DNA from: G963665085 sp963665085
GTDB taxonomy: Bacteria; Bacteroidota; Bacteroidia; Bacteroidales; JAAAOM01
Direction of reading: 5' to 3'
Length of the DNA stretch: 64,000 bases
Assembly: GCA_963665085.2 (NCBI GenBank)
Contig: CAXXXS010000001.1
Span: 4,402,001 to 4,466,000, forward strand
A program made the translations under genes and the position numbers. Shown here piece by piece: positions 8,130-17,295 of the stretch. The notes under the pieces were generated by a model that saw nothing but the letters and a program-made list of their open reading frames with translations, did not search any database and had not been told where the DNA came from. Numbering within the stretch: position 1 is the first letter of the stretch; every line of letters starts with the position of its first letter.

Positions 8130-10775
8130 TTAATAATCGTAGCGTTTATCCCAGCGTTTATCATATTTCAGATCCTGAAGAATGGTTGATTTTACATGAA
8201 TATTAAATTCGAAGTAGGTATTACTACCAAAAGGAATTGTACTTAAACTCATTTCCCAGCAATGTAGATCTCTATGAATTGTTAAGCTTGTAGCGGTAAT
8301 TTCCTTAGCTTTAAAATCATAACCACTACTATACGATATTTTCCATTTTGGAGTTAGACTAAAGTCTCCAGTCATTCGTAAAGTCTGGGTTACCGATGAT
8401 TTTAAGGCTGGTTTACTGTACCTGAAATTGTAAGTAGCCCTAAGACTCCAGGGGATATCAAAATTAACAGATGGAGTTAGTGTACCATAATTAGCGGTGT
8501 TATTTAAATTATTTGGATCTAATTCATTCATTTGTTCTCCAGAAGTCTCTCCACTTTGGTTGTTTTGATTATTTCCCTGTTGAGATTTTAATGTAAATCC
8601 AACAGTACCAGTTAGACTTGTAAGACGAAAAAGTTTACCATTTTCAACAAGTTCAAATCCATAAGATCTTCTGCTATTGGTTGTATCGTATGCATAGGGA
8701 TCCATCGTACCATTGAGCTGAAGAGACACCTTCTTTTTAAATATCGATGTACTTGACGACATTGAAACAGTACTCCATTTATTCTGTTTTTTAAAAGGAT
8801 TATAGGAAGTTGAAAAATTTAAGTTATCTAAGATTGATACTTTTTCAGGTTTTCCTGTCGTATCATTTTTAGCAAATATTTTTGCTTCTATATTATTTTT
8901 TAAACTAAGACTTATTGATCCCGATTGGCCATTTGCACTAGGTGTACCATAGATGCCGTTTTCAAAAATTGAATATTCTTCTGTATCTCCGTCTTCATCA
9001 TAATATACTTCACCTGTTTTAATATTACGAACTGTTCTATAATAATAAGGTGCAATACTGTTCATATTAGGAGTATAACTAAAACTAGCTGTAGGAGTTA
9101 TAACGTGTCTAATTGCAGAAAGTCTTCCTTTGTCAAAATGATACATTCCATAAATCTTAGGAGAAATGCTTGTCCCAAAGGAAGTAGACCAACCATGGGC
9201 ATACCTTAACCCTTGGATAGTATCAGTAACAATTATTCCGGTATCTCCATCAGCGATTAAATCAGGGTCATAATATTTATTTACATAATCAGTATATAAC
9301 ATACCCTTGTAATTAAGAGAAGGGGTTAAATTGAATAGTTTAAATAGCTTGAAATTTATCGATAAAGGAATGCTATGTTGATACCCTTTCTCGAAATCTT
9401 TAAATTTTGATTGAAATATAGTAGAGTCTGTTGCTTCAATTGAATTTTCAAGTTTAGAAGTATAACTTAATTGAATATTTTCATACCATTTTGTTTCGCC
9501 TGTTGAATTTTCTCTTCTAAAAGGATAAATTCTACTCATTGTAAGGTTCAAATTAGGTACAGTCATATTTACCGCATCTGTATTACTATTCTGAGAATGG
9601 TTCATACTCGCGGATAAACTAAATGGTGAGTTAGGCCAGCTTTTTTGATAAGATACGCTCGATGATTTTGTATTGGTTAATCTTTCGCTTAAGCTGTAAC
9701 TCTGATTCTTGTCATAACTCGTAGTACTATAGTTAACACTTGCAGAAAATGTACTGTTCGGATTTGCTTTTGCATCTTGTCTATGCGTCCATTGTATCTT
9801 ATAATCTCTTTTATTTGTAAGGTTAATACCTTCTTCACCTGTTTTATTTAAGTAATAAGATCCATTAAAAGAACCTGAGAATTTATATCGTTTTTTATAC
9901 GATGTTGCTAACTGCATCCCCCAACTTCCACGAGAATAAACATCTGCAGTAATTTTAGCATCAACATAATCGTTTATAGCCCAATAAAAACCACCATTTC
10001 TTAAATAATATCCCCGGGAACTTTCTTCTCCATATGATGGAATTAAGAAACCAGACATAGCCTTCTGACTTGAATTAGGAAAGAACCCGAAAGGAATAAC
10101 AAGCGGTAAAGGGATATCTGCAATTACCATATATGCAGGGCCAGAAATAATTTTTTCATTGGGTACTACAATTGCTTTAGTTAAACCAACATAAAAGTGA
10201 GGGTGCTCAGCATCACAGGTTGTATATTTTCCATTTTTAACGTGGATCTCACCGTCAGGTAATCGTTTGGTACTTTCACTATGCAAGAATCCATCTTCTT
10301 CTTCAGTTATAATGTTTTTAACAAAAGTTTTCTTTGATTGGAAATTATAACGCATCGATTTACTCTGAAACTCTTCATCACCTTGTTTAAAAACAGGCTC
10401 TCCAGCTATTTGTCCTGATGTATCAATCATACCTTCCGCATAAAGCTCCTTAATGTCCATATCAAACCTGATGAAATCGGCTTTTAGTTCCAGATCACCA
10501 TAATTTACTTTACCTTCTTTATAAAATGAAACATCAGATCCAGCTAGAATTATTGAATCATTTGAAGAGTATTCAACAGGTTCAGTTAATAAATCTTTCT
10601 TCGGTTTTTCTTTGTTTAGCGATAATGTATCGTTAACAATAGTATCAGATTGGATGGAGTCTGACCTATAGACTAAAGAATCAGCAGGGAAATCCTGCGC
10701 TTTAACCTTTTGATTACCAATTGTAATACACACAAGGTTTAATACTGATATATATAATAATAATTTATGCTGCAA
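8130..10775 (-). CDS. lptD: LPS-assembly protein LptD (Bacteroidota type), OstA-like
   Basis: An 881-residue outer-membrane protein. A signal peptide (about residues 1-26, ending A-Q-D) precedes an acidic/serine linker, an OstA/LptA-like domain (about 65-220; A-D-F-I-R-F-D-M-D-I and similar strands) and a long beta-barrel domain full of alternating aromatic/polar strands. These proteins place lipopolysaccharide in the outer leaflet. The only start in good position is TTG at 10775; no in-frame ATG lies upstream, and the signal peptide begins exactly there. It is transcribed divergently from the amidase, with a 64-bp shared control region. Confidence 0.85.
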   Translation of the reverse strand: MQHKLLLYISVLNLVCITIGNQKVKAQDFPADSLVYRSDSIQSDTIVNDTLSLNKEKPKKDLLTEPVEYSSNDSIILAGSDVSFYKEGKVNYGDLELKADFIRFDMDIKELYAEGMIDTSGQIAGEPVFKQGDEEFQSKSMRYNFQSKKTFVKNIITEEEDGFLHSESTKRLPDGEIHVKNGKYTTCDAEHPHFYVGLTKAIVVPNEKIISGPAYMVIADIPLPLVIPFGFFPNSSQKAMSGFLIPSYGEESSRGYYLRNGGFYWAINDYVDAKITADVYSRGSWGMQLATSYKKRYKFSGSFNGSYYLNKTGEEGINLTNKRDYKIQWTHRQDAKANPNSTFSASVNYSTTSYDKNQSYSLSERLTNTKSSSVSYQKSWPNSPFSLSASMNHSQNSNTDAVNMTVPNLNLTMSRIYPFRRENSTGETKWYENIQLSYTSKLENSIEATDSTIFQSKFKDFEKGYQHSIPLSINFKLFKLFNLTPSLNYKGMLYTDYVNKYYDPDLIADGDTGIIVTDTIQGLRYAHGWSTSFGTSISPKIYGMYHFDKGRLSAIRHVITPTASFSYTPNMNSIAPYYYRTVRNIKTGEVYYDEDGDTEEYSIFENGIYGTPSANGQSGSISLSLKNNIEAKIFAKNDTTGKPEKVSILDNLNFSTSYNPFKKQNKWSTVSMSSSTSIFKKKVSLQLNGTMDPYAYDTTNSRRSYGFELVENGKLFRLTSLTGTVGFTLKSQQGNNQNNQSGETSGEQMNELDPNNLNNTANYGTLTPSVNFDIPWSLRATYNFRYSKPALKSSVTQTLRMTGDFSLTPKWKISYSSGYDFKAKEITATSLTIHRDLHCWEMSLSTIPFGSNTYFEFNIHVKSTILQDLKYDKRWDKRYDY

Positions 10776-10839
10776 TTTTTGTACTATTTTTGTACCCCGT
10801 AAAATTAGCTTGCAAAGCTAAATAAATTCGTAAATAATA

Positions 10840-11976
10840 ATGTTTAAAAACGTGATATCAGGAAAAGAACATTTAATTTTGGCTGTAATTAGCCTGATAA
10901 CCTTATTTTTCCCTTACAAAAACATTGCCGCTATTGAACCAGATTCAAAAAAACTCAAAACAGTTGTTATTGATGCTGGTCACGGAGGTCGAGATCCAGG
11001 GGCTTTAGGCAGCAAAAACAAAGAGAAAGATATTGTTTTAAAGATAAGTTTAAAGCTTGGAGATTACATCAAAAAAAATTTTGAAGATGTTGAAGTTATT
11101 TATACGAGGGATAAAGATGTCTTTGTTGAACTTCATGAAAGAGCAAAAATTGCAAATGATAACCAGGCAGATCTATTTATATCAATTCATGCAAATGCGA
11201 ATGACAATAAAAATGTACAAGGAACTGAAACGTTTTGGTTGGGGGAGCATAAAAGTGAAGATAATCTTGAAGTTGCAAAACTAGAGAACTCAGTTATCTT
11301 GTTAGAAGAAGATTATACAAGTAATTATGACGGATTTGATCCGAATTCAATAGAATCATATATTACTATATCTATAATGCAGAATACATTTGTTGAGCAG
11401 AGTATAAATTTAGGTGGACTTATTCAATCTCAATTTAGAGATCGCGCTCATAGAATTGATAGAGGTGTAAAACCTGCTGGTTTTATTGTGTTGTGGCAAA
11501 CAACAATGCCAAGTGTTTTGGTTGAAACAGGTTTTATAAGTAATAAGGAAGAAGAAAAGTTTCTTGCCTCTGAGCAAGGGCAGGATTATATTGCATCTGC
11601 AATATTTAGGGCTTTTAGGGATTATAAGATGCAAATAGAAAATAATAATACAAATTCGCCTGTTACAATAAATAAAGTAAATAATCCATCTCCTACTGAA
11701 AAAACAGGGCTAACTGCACCAGCTAAAGTCTATTTTAAAATACAAGTAACAGCTTCAGGAAACAGAATTCCTTCTGATTCTGAATTTTTTAAAGGACTAG
11801 GTAATGTAGAAGAATTTCCTGTTGGTAATATATATAAGTATGCTGTTGGTAGCGAAGAAACCTATGAAAGTGCTATCGAGTTTAGCAAAAAAGTAAAAAA
11901 ATATTTCCCAGATGCCTTTATTATTGCAGTAAGAGATAGAAATATTATACCTATTCACGAAGCACTGGAGAATTAA
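10840..11976 (+). CDS. N-acetylmuramoyl-L-alanine amidase (Amidase_3) with SPOR-like C-terminus
   Basis: A 378-residue periplasmic peptidoglycan amidase. A hydrophobic N-terminal segment (~10-30) is followed by the zinc amidase domain (about 40-270). V-I-D-A-G-H-G-G-R-D-P-G-A carries the first zinc histidine, L-F-I-S-I-H-A-N-A the later zinc histidine, and V-L-V-E-T-G-F-I-S-N the catalytic glutamate. A proline/threonine linker leads to a C-terminal ~80-residue region (F-K-I-Q-V-T-A-S-G... and Y-K-Y-A-V-G) like the SPOR-type repeat found in Bacteroidota amidases. It cleaves the amide between muramic acid and the stem peptide at cell division. It is divergent from lptD. Confidence 0.92.
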   Translation: MFKNVISGKEHLILAVISLITLFFPYKNIAAIEPDSKKLKTVVIDAGHGGRDPGALGSKNKEKDIVLKISLKLGDYIKKNFEDVEVIYTRDKDVFVELHERAKIANDNQADLFISIHANANDNKNVQGTETFWLGEHKSEDNLEVAKLENSVILLEEDYTSNYDGFDPNSIESYITISIMQNTFVEQSINLGGLIQSQFRDRAHRIDRGVKPAGFIVLWQTTMPSVLVETGFISNKEEEKFLASEQGQDYIASAIFRAFRDYKMQIENNNTNSPVTINKVNNPSPTEKTGLTAPAKVYFKIQVTASGNRIPSDSEFFKGLGNVEEFPVGNIYKYAVGSEETYESAIEFSKKVKKYFPDAFIIAVRDRNIIPIHEALEN

Positions 11977-11986
11977 ATTTATTGAT

Positions 11987-12017
11987 ACTTTGTTAAAATC
12001 TTATCAAAGTTTTTTTC
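11987..12017 (+). terminator. Probable terminator after the amidase gene
   Basis: ACTTTG and CAAAGT form a short stem ending in a run of T residues just after the amidase stop. The stem is only 6 bp with a 12-base loop, so it is weak. Confidence 0.5.
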
Positions 12018-12477
12018 AGGATCTATATTTTGATAGTTTTTTTTACTAAATTCATCATACAACAAATCAAGATTATTTATGTTAATTATTTTAATAAGTA
12101 ATTTTTTGTTTGTAGAGATTGTTTTTAAAAAAGAAAAGTTATTAACACCCATAATTTAGTTAATTTATTAACATTCTCAAAAGTTCTTTTCTGAATTTTT
12201 AATATTAAAATTTTGTTAAACAATTAAACCTTTGATTTTAAGGTTGCTTAAATATTAATTTAATAATTATTTAATTTTACATATGCCTAATAATCTAACA
12301 ATGAAGAACTTAATCAATTTAATATTTTTTTTATTTTTTAATAAACTGATAATAAAAAAGATAAATTTAAAATAAAAAATGCAAGGGCAAAGGCATTTTT
12401 TTTTCTTATTTTTTTTCACAATCTTGCCAAAAGATTTGAAGTAATATAATGTAATTACCAAAAAAACTGTTAACATA
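12018..12477 (+). other. Very AT-rich region upstream of dnaA
   Basis: No gene is seen in this stretch. It is extremely AT-rich, with long A and T runs, and contains two same-strand copies of TTATTAACA at 12139-12147 and 12165-12173. These match the DnaA-box consensus TTATNCACA at all but one position. This could be a dnaA autoregulatory region or part of an origin, but two relaxed boxes in AT-rich DNA are weak evidence, and in many Bacteroidota the origin is not next to dnaA. Confidence 0.3.
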
Positions 12478-13902
12478 ATGCATCATGAAGAAATCTGGGG
12501 AAATTGTCTGAATTTCATAAAAGATAATGTCCCTTCGATAAGTTATAGAACCTGGTTTGAACCTATTGTACCTTTAAAATTAAACGAGAACGTCTTAACA
12601 ATTCAAGTACCTAGTCCTTTTTTCTATGAGTATTTAGAAGAGCAATACATTGATTTACTGAGGAAAACGTTAAGAAAGGAACTTGGAAATGACGCGAAAC
12701 TTGAGTATAGCGTAATTATGGAGAATAATATTTATTCTAATGCAAAACCCTATACTGTAAAGTTCCCAACTACCAACAAAACTGAGCTTTCCAATAAACC
12801 GGTCAATGTTCCGTTAGATAATAAAGAGTCTTCAATTAAGAATCCTTTTATAATACCAGGGATTAAAAAATTGAATATTGATCCAAGATTAAATCCAGAT
12901 TATTCATTTGATAATTTTGTTGAGGGCGAATGCAATCGTTTGGCCCGTTCTGCGGGTTTTGCAGTGGCAAACGATCCGGGTGGTACTGCTTTTAACCCGC
13001 TATTAATCTATGGAGATTCAGGTTTAGGAAAAACACACTTAGCTCAGGCAATAGGAATTGAGGTAAAACAGAAACATCCGGAAAAAACAGTTTTGTATGT
13101 TAATGCTAATAAATTTCAGACACAGTTTGTTGATGCTATTAGGAACAACAACAAAAACGACTTTCTTCATTTTTATCAAATGATTGATGTTTTAATTATT
13201 GATGATGTTCATGAATTTGCTGGTAAAGAAAAAACGCAGGATGTTTTCTTTCATATATTCAATCATTTACATCAATCAGGAAAACAATTAATTCTTACTT
13301 CAGACAAACCTCCTGTTGAACTTCAGGGAATGGAACAGCGTTTATTATCTCGTTTCAAATGGGGATTATCAGCAGATCTTCAAATGCCCGATTTCGAAAC
13401 ACGAATATCAATATTAAAACATAAGACATATAAAGACGGGATACAAATTTCAGACGAAGTAGTTGAATATATAGCAACACATATTGCAAATAATGTGAGA
13501 GAATTAGAAGGGGCTCTAATATCCTTGTTGGCACAATCAACATTGAATAAAAAAGAGATAACTCTAAATCTTGCTAAAGAAATGATTGAGAAGCTTATAA
13601 AAAATACAAAGAAAGAAATCTCAATCGATTATATTCAAAAAGTTGTTTGTAATTATTATAACATCCCGGTTGAACTTATTCAATCACGAACAAGAAAAAG
13701 AGAAATCGTTCAGGCACGCCAGGTTGCGATGTATTTTTCCAAAGGATTGACAAAATCTTCATTAGCAACAATTGGCTCTCAAATAGGAGGGAAGGATCAT
13801 GCAACTGTTCTTCATGCTTGTAAAACAGTAAATAATCTTGTTGATACAGACAAGCATTTCAAACATCAAATTGAAGAAATCGAGAAAAAATTAAAGATCT
13901 AG
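12478..13902 (+). CDS. dnaA: Chromosomal replication initiator protein DnaA
   Basis: A 474-residue initiator that opens oriC and loads the replicative helicase. Domain I (1-~85, with S-Y-R-T-W-F) is followed by a short linker and the AAA+ domain III (~140-350). Walker A is G-D-S-G-L-G-K-T-H, and Walker B is L-I-I-D-D-V-H, followed by the sensor segments. Domain IV is the DNA-binding helix-turn-helix, with the DnaA signature I-G-G-K-D-H-A-T-V-L-H. Length is normal. Its 3' end overlaps or abuts the YigZ frame, which has no standard start codon. Confidence 0.98.
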   Translation: MHHEEIWGNCLNFIKDNVPSISYRTWFEPIVPLKLNENVLTIQVPSPFFYEYLEEQYIDLLRKTLRKELGNDAKLEYSVIMENNIYSNAKPYTVKFPTTNKTELSNKPVNVPLDNKESSIKNPFIIPGIKKLNIDPRLNPDYSFDNFVEGECNRLARSAGFAVANDPGGTAFNPLLIYGDSGLGKTHLAQAIGIEVKQKHPEKTVLYVNANKFQTQFVDAIRNNNKNDFLHFYQMIDVLIIDDVHEFAGKEKTQDVFFHIFNHLHQSGKQLILTSDKPPVELQGMEQRLLSRFKWGLSADLQMPDFETRISILKHKTYKDGIQISDEVVEYIATHIANNVRELEGALISLLAQSTLNKKEITLNLAKEMIEKLIKNTKKEISIDYIQKVVCNYYNIPVELIQSRTRKREIVQARQVAMYFSKGLTKSSLATIGSQIGGKDHATVLHACKTVNNLVDTDKHFKHQIEEIEKKLKI

Positions 13903-14495
13903 ATTATTTTCATACAATAGATTCTACAGCTGAGGGAATATATAAAAGCAAAGGAAGTAAGTTTCTTTCTTTTGCTTTTCCTATTTCTTCAGAAGATGAA
14001 GCGAAAGCATTTGTTGACCAACTAAAAAAACAATATCACGATGCCCGACATCATTGTTACGCTTTTGCTCTGGGATACACAAAAGAATTTACAAGGGTTA
14101 ATGATGATGGAGAACCATCCAATTCAGCAGGAAAACCAATCTTAGGCCAAATATTTTCCAAAGACATAACCGATGTTTTAATTGTTGTTGTCAGGTATTT
14201 TGGAGGAACATTATTAGGCGTTGGAGGCCTAATTTCTGCTTATAAACTAGCCGCTGAAGACGCGTTAAATAACGCTAATTTAATAACGAAAACAATTGAT
14301 GATACAATTATCGTTTCATTTGGTTATGATGAAATGAATATTGTAATGAGAATTTTAAAACACCCTGATGTAAATATTTTAAAGCAAAATTTTTTAGAAA
14401 CGTGTTCTATAATTTTTAAAATAAGAAAATCTTCTTCCGAACAAGTTCTAGACAAACTAAATTCTCAAAAAAATATAGAAGCAAAATTTATTTAA
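13890..14495 (+). CDS. YigZ/IMPACT family protein with no standard start codon
   Basis: An uninterrupted frame of about 200 codons runs to TAA at 14493-14495 and encodes a clear IMPACT/YigZ protein: E-G-I-Y-K-S-K-G-S-K-F, then D-A-R-H-H-C-Y-A-F, D-D-G-E-P-S-N-S-A-G-K-P-I-L, and V-V-V-R-Y-F-G-G-T-L-L-G-V-G-G-L-I-S-A-Y, followed by a DUF1949-like C-terminal domain. The frame opens only at 13875, after a stop, and has no ATG, GTG or TTG before the conserved domain. The candidate start used here is ATT at 13890, inside the end of dnaA; ATA at 13917 is another option. The frame is -1 relative to dnaA, whose 3' end has a G-AAA-AAA-TTA run, so frameshifting or a sequence error is also possible. Confidence 0.8.
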   Translation: MKDLDYFHTIDSTAEGIYKSKGSKFLSFAFPISSEDEAKAFVDQLKKQYHDARHHCYAFALGYTKEFTRVNDDGEPSNSAGKPILGQIFSKDITDVLIVVVRYFGGTLLGVGGLISAYKLAAEDALNNANLITKTIDDTIIVSFGYDEMNIVMRILKHPDVNILKQNFLETCSIIFKIRKSSSEQVLDKLNSQKNIEAKFI

Positions 14496-14613
14496 TACTT
14501 TACCAAAACTTAATCTTCCTAACTTGAAAATCAGAAGGATTTTTTATAATTTCTCATGTTTAATTTTTATTAAAACAAGAATAACTAATAATTGAAGTAA
14601 AAAAGATTTTAAG

Positions 14614-16146
14614 ATGAAGGATCTACTATCAAACAACGATTTACAATTTCTAGCACAAAAAAAAATAACTACAGAAACAGTATTTAACCAAATTGATATT
14701 TTTAAAAAAGGAATTAATTTTTTATCAATAAAATCTCACGCGTCGGTAGAGAATGGAATTCTTAAATTAAACAATAACGAGATACAAGAATTAAAAGATT
14801 TTTTTGACAGCGAATCACAGAAATTAGCAATTTTAAAATTTGTCCCTGCGTCTGGTGCAGCTTCAAGAATGTTTAAAGCAATTTTTGAATTTATTAATAG
14901 TAAAAGTGAACAATTAACAGAAGAGTTAGAGCCTGTTTTTGATGGTATTACCCGTTTTGCCTTTTACGATGAATTAAATGAAACTTGTAATAAACTATAT
15001 GGTGAATCTATTGAAGGTTTAATAAGTAAAAAAGAATTTAAAAAAATTGCAAAGGCGCTGCTTAACAAAGAGGGATTAAATTACGGTAGTTTATCAAAGG
15101 CACTTTTAGCATTTCATGCTTATGATGAAAAAGCGAGAACAGCACTCGAAGAGCATCTAGTTGAAGGTGCACTTTATGCAAAAAGCAAGGATAATAATGT
15201 TTACATACATTTTACTGTTTCTCCAGAGCATTTAGAAGAATTTATGAAAAAAGTTTATTCGGTAGTAGAGGGGTATTCTAAAGAATTTAATGTGAAATAT
15301 CATATATCATATTCTGTTCAAAAATCTTCTACCGATACAATAGCTGTAGATTTAGAAAATAACCCTTTTCGGTTAGATAGTGGAGAATTACTATTTAGGC
15401 CAGGAGGACATGGGGCACTTCTTGATAATTTAAATGCTTTGGATGCAGATTTAATATTTATTAAAAATATTGACAATGTAGTTCCTGATAAATTAAAAGG
15501 AGAGACGATAACCTATAAGAAAGCACTTGCAGGAAAATTGCTTTCAATAAGAGAAAAATTATTTGAGTTTGCTTCAAAAATAGAAAGGTCCGATAGTATC
15601 TCTGATGAGTTTATCTCAGAGATTGAAAAATACTATATTGATAATCTGTCATTTCAATTTCCAGGGCAATATGAAAAGGTTGATAAAAATAAAAAAATAG
15701 ATTATTTAAAAAGTAAAATAAACAGGCCAATCCGCGTTTGCGGGATGGTTAGAAACGAAGGTGAGCCTGGCGGAGGACCTTTCCTTGCGTATAATCCTGA
15801 TGGTTCTGTTTCTCCCCAGGTAGTTGAAACTACACAAATAGACAAGAAAAATTCTGAACAGAATAAGCATTTAGAGAATGCAACTCATTTTAATCCCGTA
15901 GATTTAATTTGTTCTACGAAGAATTACAAAGGTGAAAACTTTAACTTATTTGATTTTAGGGATCCGGAGACTGGTTTCATTTCACAAAAATCGAGTGGTG
16001 GAAAAGATTTAAAAGCTTTAGAATTACCAGGACTTTGGAATGGTGCTATGTCTGATTGGAATACACTTTTTGTTGAAGTTCCGGTTGTTACATTTAATCC
16101 GGTAAAAACTATATTAGATTTACTTAGAAAAGAACATCAGAACTAA
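14614..16146 (+). CDS. DUF4301 family protein
   Basis: A 510-residue protein of the Bacteroidota DUF4301 family, whose biochemical role is not established. Visible blocks include K-F-V-P-A-S-G-A-A-S-R-M-F-K near residue 90, F-R-P-G-G-H-G-A-L-L-D-N-L around 265, and R-V-C-G-M-V-R-N-E-G-E-P-G-G-G-P-F near 375. The G-S-G-A-A-S-R and G-G-H-G patterns resemble nucleotidyltransferase-like sugar-nucleotide enzymes, which is only a hint. No signal peptide. The last 23 bp overlap the convergent gene on the other strand. I am sure of the family and not of the function. Confidence 0.85.
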   Translation: MKDLLSNNDLQFLAQKKITTETVFNQIDIFKKGINFLSIKSHASVENGILKLNNNEIQELKDFFDSESQKLAILKFVPASGAASRMFKAIFEFINSKSEQLTEELEPVFDGITRFAFYDELNETCNKLYGESIEGLISKKEFKKIAKALLNKEGLNYGSLSKALLAFHAYDEKARTALEEHLVEGALYAKSKDNNVYIHFTVSPEHLEEFMKKVYSVVEGYSKEFNVKYHISYSVQKSSTDTIAVDLENNPFRLDSGELLFRPGGHGALLDNLNALDADLIFIKNIDNVVPDKLKGETITYKKALAGKLLSIREKLFEFASKIERSDSISDEFISEIEKYYIDNLSFQFPGQYEKVDKNKKIDYLKSKINRPIRVCGMVRNEGEPGGGPFLAYNPDGSVSPQVVETTQIDKKNSEQNKHLENATHFNPVDLICSTKNYKGENFNLFDFRDPETGFISQKSSGGKDLKALELPGLWNGAMSDWNTLFVEVPVVTFNPVKTILDLLRKEHQN

Positions 16147-16555
16147 TTTTCTTTTTTGTTGCATCTTTAATTTTTAATGACAACCAGAATTTAGCTTTTC
16201 TTTCATCATCAAATACTCTTGTATTTGTTTTTGGTGATGAAAATTTGAAATACATTTTCATCAAAGCCTTATGGATTTTAGAATCAATCAAGATTGCTAC
16301 TGCAATAGTATTTGGGTTACTAAAGTTAAAGAAATGTTTTCTGGCATCATTCGATATGAAAATCATTTTTCTGATATCAAAAAGATTAGCATGAATATTT
16401 GCCCCTGAAATATCTTCAGAAGTATCTGTAATCATTTTCGCAGATTTTAGATCTATCTTTGAATTAGGTAAAACAATAATTTTTAAAATTCCATTATTGA
16501 GTAACCTAACCTCAGCTTTTTCGGTTGTTATTCTGGAAATACCTCTCATTACCAT
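16124..16555 (-). CDS. STAS-like (DUF7793-type) small protein
   Basis: A 143-residue protein without signal peptide. The pattern I-I-V-L-P-N-S-K-I-D-L-K-S-A-K, H-A-N-L-F-D-I-R-K-M-I-F-I-S-N-D-A-R, then I-A-V-A-I-L-I-D-S and R-V-F-D-D-E-R-K-A-K-F-W-L matches small STAS-like proteins seen next to regulators in Bacteroidota; no activity is known for them. Two ATG starts (16555 and 16549) are equally possible. It converges on the DUF4301 gene with a 23-bp overlap of coding ends. No nearby kinase or phosphatase points to a partner. Confidence 0.55.
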   Translation of the reverse strand: MVMRGISRITTEKAEVRLLNNGILKIIVLPNSKIDLKSAKMITDTSEDISGANIHANLFDIRKMIFISNDARKHFFNFSNPNTIAVAILIDSKIHKALMKMYFKFSSPKTNTRVFDDERKAKFWLSLKIKDATKKKISSDVLF

Positions 16556-16906
16556 TGCCCATTTGGATCAAATTTAACTAATAAAACTGTTTTTAAAGAT
16601 TTTTATGCGGTAATATAAATCACCTTTCAGAAGTTATTTTTGATATTTATAGTAGATACTATACGATAAGTTTGCTTTGTTGTATTTTTTGTTGATGAAG
16701 ATAAAGTAGTTTTAAAGTTGAACTTTTTTTGTGTAAAAAAAATATTGTACCTGGGTGTTAAATACTTAAATAATAGAACTAAGATTTGAATTATATGTTC
16801 TAACAGAAAATTGATAGAATGAAATTCTTTCTTTTTAATTAATTTTAGATTTGATTAAACCTTTTTATATAAAAACTATCCAACAAGTGAGATTAAAATA
16901 ATTACA
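16556..16906. other. Intergenic region without recognised features
   Basis: I see no gene in this 351-bp AT-rich gap between two divergently transcribed units. A TAAGTTTG at 16667-16674 matches the Bacteroidota -7 box for rightward transcription, but its spacing to the nearest upstream TTG is too long to call a promoter. Confidence 0.3.
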
Positions 16907-17275
16907 ATGAAAAAAATACTGGTATGCTTAACAATAATTAGTTTTTTCTGGAGTGTCTCAGCTCAGGATAACACTTCAGCTGAAACAAACGATATTAACA
17001 AAACAGAATTAACATTACGTCCCAATAGTAGGGAATATGCCCCGGTGCATAAAACAAATATGCATCAACGTATGGAATTGAGACAATCTAAATCTATTTT
17101 GAGAAATAAAACAGCTTTGGAAAGTAAGTCTCAACTTAATGAAAATGTTAGCAAATTAAATGTTAATCGTTCCGTTCAATACAGAACTCAACAGGAAATA
17201 ATTAAGAGGCAGCAAATTAGAATGTTAAGGCGAAAAATGATTTTGCAACAACAAAGAAAATTAAGACGTCGTTAA
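16907..17275 (+). CDS. Small basic secreted protein, function unknown
   Basis: 122 residues with a signal peptide (first ~19 residues, K-K-I-L-V-C-L-T-I-I core, ending V-S-A-Q-D). The mature protein is strongly basic and rich in Arg, Gln and Lys, especially the last 40 residues (repeated R-R and Q-Q), which look like one long charged helix. No domain is recognised. It lies 20 bp ahead of a TPR gene that also encodes a signal peptide, so the two probably form an operon. The basic tail might bind nucleic acid or acidic polymers, which is a guess. Confidence 0.65.
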   Translation: MKKILVCLTIISFFWSVSAQDNTSAETNDINKTELTLRPNSREYAPVHKTNMHQRMELRQSKSILRNKTALESKSQLNENVSKLNVNRSVQYRTQQEIIKRQQIRMLRRKMILQQQRKLRRR

Positions 17276-17295
17276 AAAACTAAGCAAAAAAAGTT

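Noticed and set aside
10785..10792. TATTTTTG as a promoter for the amidase gene
   Set aside because: The -7 box matches, but no TTG lies at a plausible -33 spacing and it overlaps the lptD leader, so it was not listed as a feature.
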